This document shows, piece by piece, positions 8,201 through 9,829 of a stretch of DNA of 9,829 bases. The notes below the pieces were generated by a model. That model saw nothing but the letters and a program-made list of their open reading frames with translations, was not told the DNA's origin and ran no database searches. Source of the DNA: an uncultured Clostridia bacterium (GTDB lineage Bacteria > Bacillota > Clostridia > Christensenellales > CAG-138); NCBI GenBank assembly GCA_937894955.1, contig CALAXO010000190.1, forward strand, positions 1 through 9,829. Direction: 5' to 3'. A program made the translations under genes and the position numbers. The first letter of the stretch is position 1. Every line of letters begins with the position of its first letter.

Positions 8201-9829
8201 CCTATGCGGACGGCATGATATTTGTAGGGCTGTCCAACGGCAGAATTCAGGCATTTGATGCCGTCACTCTCGATTCACTTTGGCTTTTCACCGACTCAAA
8301 CGGCGGACAGCCGAACTGCCCTATCGTTTACCATGACGGCTATATTTACACCGGTTTCTGGAAGAGCGAAACAGGCGATGCAAGTTTCGTATGCGTTTCG
8401 GCAACTGACGAAGATCCCGATGTCGGCAACGAAACAAAGTATGCTTCCTGGAGATATGTTTCAAAGGGCGGCTTCTATTGGGCCGGCGCATATGTGTGCG
8501 ATGAATTTGTTCTTATTGACACCGATGACGGCGAAAGCGGCTATACCGACGGCCACGCAAGGATAGTTTCGCTGAATCCAACCTCCGGTTCGGTTCTCGG
8601 CAGCATCACCCTTCCTCATCCCGGGGATGCACGCAGCAGCGTCACTTTCGTTCCCGATGATGAAAACGGTACAAGCTCCGCCGGTACAGCTTATTTCACA
8701 ACCAAGGGCGGCTATTTCTATGCTGTTCATGTTGAAGCGGACGGCAGCTTCACCGAGGGTTCGCTCAGCTTTGTAAAGCTGTTCAACTATGCGGATGACC
8801 CATCAAACCCCGCCATGAGTACCTGCACTCCGACGATTTACAACGGCAGGGCCTATGTCGGTGTTTCCGGAACGTCACAATTCGGCGCATACTCCGGACA
8901 CAACATCACGGTTATTGACCTTGAAAGCATGAGCATTGCATACACGGTGCGCACAAAAGGTTATCCGCAGACAAGCGGCGTCCTTACCACTGCATATGCA
9001 GGTGATGACGACACTGTTTACGTCTACTTCTTTGATAACTTCACTCCCGGTATGCTTCGCGTCATTGCAGACAGACCCGGCCAGACCGAACCTTCCGCCG
9101 TTGTACAGGAGGAATATCAGGGCACAACTTACAATTGCGCTCCGGTTTTGTTCACTCCCGACGGCGCGCAGGCTCAGTATGCGATTTGCAGTCCGATTAT
9201 CGATGCGGACGGAACCATATATTTCAAAAACGATTCCGCTTACCTGATGGCAGTCGGAAGCGTTGTTGACCGCATTGAAATTGCCAAACTGCCCGATAAG
9301 ACCGTCTATACCGTCGGCGAAACCTTTGATCCAACCGGAATGCAGGTGCTTGCGCATTATGCAAACGGTACGGTGCGGGATATAACTGCCTATGCTGTTT
9401 ATTCAACGGCTCAGTTGACTTCCGAGGATAATATGTTCATCATTTCTCATCCCTCGCTTATGTATCAGAACAGGGACGGTGTTCCCGGAACCGAGTATCA
9501 CGCACCTGACGGCGTTATCAATCTTGTTATTAACGCAGCGCAGCCCACATTCACCGTCACCTATACCGTCAACGGCGAATTCTATGCAGAACAGACTTAT
9601 GCAGAGGGCGATGCAGTCAATGCACCTGAGTACAATCCTGAAGAAGGATTTGTTTTCTTCGGTTGGGATGTTCCCGAAACCATGCCGGCAGAGAATATCA
9701 CCCTTGACGCAGCGCTTATGCTCCGCGGTGACGCAAACGGGAGCGGCAGCCTTGACACTGCGGATTCTCTGTTGATGCTTCGCATCGCTCTCGGAATCAT
9801 TCCCGCAAATGAAACGGAACGCATCATCT
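5158..9829 (+). CDS. Giant secreted multidomain protein: PEGA-like and cadherin-like modules, PQQ-like beta-propeller, Ig-like, InlB repeat, dockerin (3' end outside window)
   Basis: The frame is open for 1557 codons to the window edge without a stop. A Sec signal peptide occupies about residues 1-26. Residues 52-120 form an N-terminal module of unknown family, and 152-192 is a helical segment. PEGA- or carboxypeptidase-regulatory-like beta modules are suggested at about 195-255, 503-585 and 838-910. Cadherin-like beta-sandwich modules lie at 405-502 and 717-836, with a probable divergent one at 588-716. From Trp928 (WPTFRANR) to about 1367 there is a PQQ-like beta-propeller of roughly seven or eight blades, shown by repeated strands such as IFVGLSNGRIQAFD and AYVGVSGT. 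A bacterial Ig-like domain (1369-1461, KTVYTVGETFDPTGM) and an InlB-type repeat (1465-1521, FGWDVPETMPAENIT) follow, then a dockerin-type calcium loop DANGSGSLDTAD (1525-1536). The protein should be exported, calcium-dependent and extracellular, acting as adhesin, ligand binder or scaffold subunit. No glycoside hydrolase or other catalytic domain is recognised. The strong ribosome binding site fixes the start. Confidence 0.9.
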   Translation, partial: MKRTTRLIAAMLCIMLAFGCLAPASAAAAKLLQTGGSFYLTASTATATIIEPVRVDYAHGQTVKEALQASGHTFSGIESGFITAIDGIMGNFVRFYDYDESTGECGYDLNAAASDITAIGFAENEVASKEMIALITLMGDFNYSVNGVLNYPAAKTAYADALRGLRNANAEQAQVLFSALDSAMQDYSAYLEGDKYDVVFNVTQNGITIENPVITITDAYGNASIYSGTTAQAYAGVSTYSVSDGGHNRIEGRVTVSPDDESGEYSASAIDAALPYGEWFGDIIFHADSGALEKLYEREQDYANHTATYKVEDTNHGNVYMYLTRGADLPSDSVKTYACYVDLNGRDNSDGSVPANNKGWESRYAVLTNLWEKNSMTERSFDIEARYYVGEQTQIQSFEIDFERIPTLSDLQVFGNGTRLPMEFAPLTGEYSLTTVAESVVISPFPVLPDYRILVNGNDTQREVVLKGIGESTAVDVTVEYTVNAEENITRTFSYMLNITRLQATDVNVIIPAGTEAEIINAAGGVIQPSECGEVVDGVYVNTYALTPGEEYSCIATKNRYFHTSASFTAAEGTDFTVSEPESTNKLTAVGAYTARNVGNANTRVYPLDKDFVSAEHEYMFTVSDANSSFFMKATCNDDAYEIHALYDKQTSIALTNGVPVDKLIDSTVESTAGAIACGQFVASNCGYANAMTLRLTKTVGSVEYYQEYTFTARRSLSLGTLSAKTQTNDVVNDIVLRDENGNIVKYDRDRADYYATIALSIPEVIISASFRSTASETAPNKGGYYLLVNGERFDDPSNVSVSLDSAFSNEDIVVTVCHEDDASVQSTYTLHIAKTAPTPVRFVTEPADAITFVIANSTNLSVPKNEDGTYSLIPGESYAYTVTKAGFAGIHESNYIPVQSDEVIEIDAVLTVAELNPNLDPDLDAQWPTFRANRFNNGVVDYPIPTIANDSVLYWATQFGSGYGSNACSCPIIVDDFLYVYAGTNIYKIDKTSGEALVTKSMAASSSFAINSPTYADGMIFVGLSNGRIQAFDAVTLDSLWLFTDSNGGQPNCPIVYHDGYIYTGFWKSETGDASFVCVSATDEDPDVGNETKYASWRYVSKGGFYWAGAYVCDEFVLIDTDDGESGYTDGHARIVSLNPTSGSVLGSITLPHPGDARSSVTFVPDDENGTSSAGTAYFTTKGGYFYAVHVEADGSFTEGSLSFVKLFNYADDPSNPAMSTCTPTIYNGRAYVGVSGTSQFGAYSGHNITVIDLESMSIAYTVRTKGYPQTSGVLTTAYAGDDDTVYVYFFDNFTPGMLRVIADRPGQTEPSAVVQEEYQGTTYNCAPVLFTPDGAQAQYAICSPIIDADGTIYFKNDSAYLMAVGSVVDRIEIAKLPDKTVYTVGETFDPTGMQVLAHYANGTVRDITAYAVYSTAQLTSEDNMFIISHPSLMYQNRDGVPGTEYHAPDGVINLVINAAQPTFTVTYTVNGEFYAEQTYAEGDAVNAPEYNPEEGFVFFGWDVPETMPAENITLDAALMLRGDANGSGSLDTADSLLMLRIALGIIPANETERII
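7930..9258 (+). other. PQQ-like beta-propeller domain (protein region)
   Basis: Residues about 925-1367 of the giant protein. Blade-like units repeat a pattern of Pro-hydrophobic, a short turn, an I/A-Y/F-V/T-G strand, then a strand ending in D plus a turn and a final strand. Examples begin at CPIIVDDFLYVYAG (about 964-977), SPTYADGMIFVG, CPIVYHDGYIYTG, TPTIYNGRAYVG and SPIIDADGTIYFK. This resembles PQQ-binding-like propellers by fold only: neither the vicinal disulfide nor the acidic active site of true quinoprotein dehydrogenases is evident, so ligand or protein binding is more likely than redox catalysis. Confidence 0.8.
9721..9829 (+). other. Dockerin type I-like repeat, first copy (cut by window end)
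   Basis: Residues from 1522 read LRGDANGSGSLDTADSLLML then an IALGI helix end. Asp1525, Asn1527, Ser1529, Asp1533 and Asp1536 occupy the calcium-ligand positions of the dockerin F-hand loop, and the following Leu-rich helix fits the first half of a type I dockerin. The second repeat would lie beyond the window. Dockerins bind cohesin domains on scaffoldins or the cell surface, but orphan dockerin-like calcium domains also occur. Confidence 0.78.

Noticed and set aside
1..9829. CRISPR arrays, tRNA/rRNA genes, insertion sequences
   Set aside because: No spaced direct repeats, RNA gene signatures, transposase motifs or terminal inverted repeats were seen, and nearly the whole window is covered by coding sequence.

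Overview
The window looks like a piece of a gut-type Clostridia (Oscillospiraceae/Ruminococcaceae-like) chromosome. This is inferred from moderate GC, the Gram-positive Shine-Dalgarno AAGGAGG before the last gene, Sec-type export without outer-membrane features, and a dockerin-type Ca-binding repeat behind an InlB-like repeat, a tail common in secreted proteins of these bacteria. The species cannot be named from the sequence.

All supported genes are on the + strand and tightly packed, with gaps of 54, 36 and 53 bases and one 4-base ATGA overlap. No convincing terminator separates them, so they may form one transcription unit. In order: (1) 1-548, the 3' end of a prenyltransferase/squalene-cyclase-type alpha/alpha-barrel repeat protein; (2) 603-1544, a MoxR-family AAA+ ATPase; (3) 1541-2764, a DUF58 membrane-anchored protein; (4) 2801-5104, a polytopic membrane protein with an extracytoplasmic transglutaminase-like domain; (5) 5158 to the window end, a very large secreted multidomain protein (at least 1557 residues, 3' end missing). 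Protein 5 carries PEGA-like and cadherin-like beta modules, a PQQ-like beta-propeller, a bacterial Ig-like domain, an InlB-type repeat and the start of a dockerin.

MoxR + DUF58 + transglutaminase-like protein is a known conserved gene trio whose biochemical role is poorly defined; MoxR ATPases are generally thought to act as chaperones or assembly factors. Here the trio sits between a barrel protein and a giant extracellular adhesin- or scaffold-like protein. The working inference is that the trio helps mature or assemble these envelope or secreted proteins. The most notable detail is that the transglutaminase-like domain has Ser in place of the nucleophilic Cys and Glu in place of the catalytic Asp, so it may be a binding or scaffolding domain or may use unusual chemistry.
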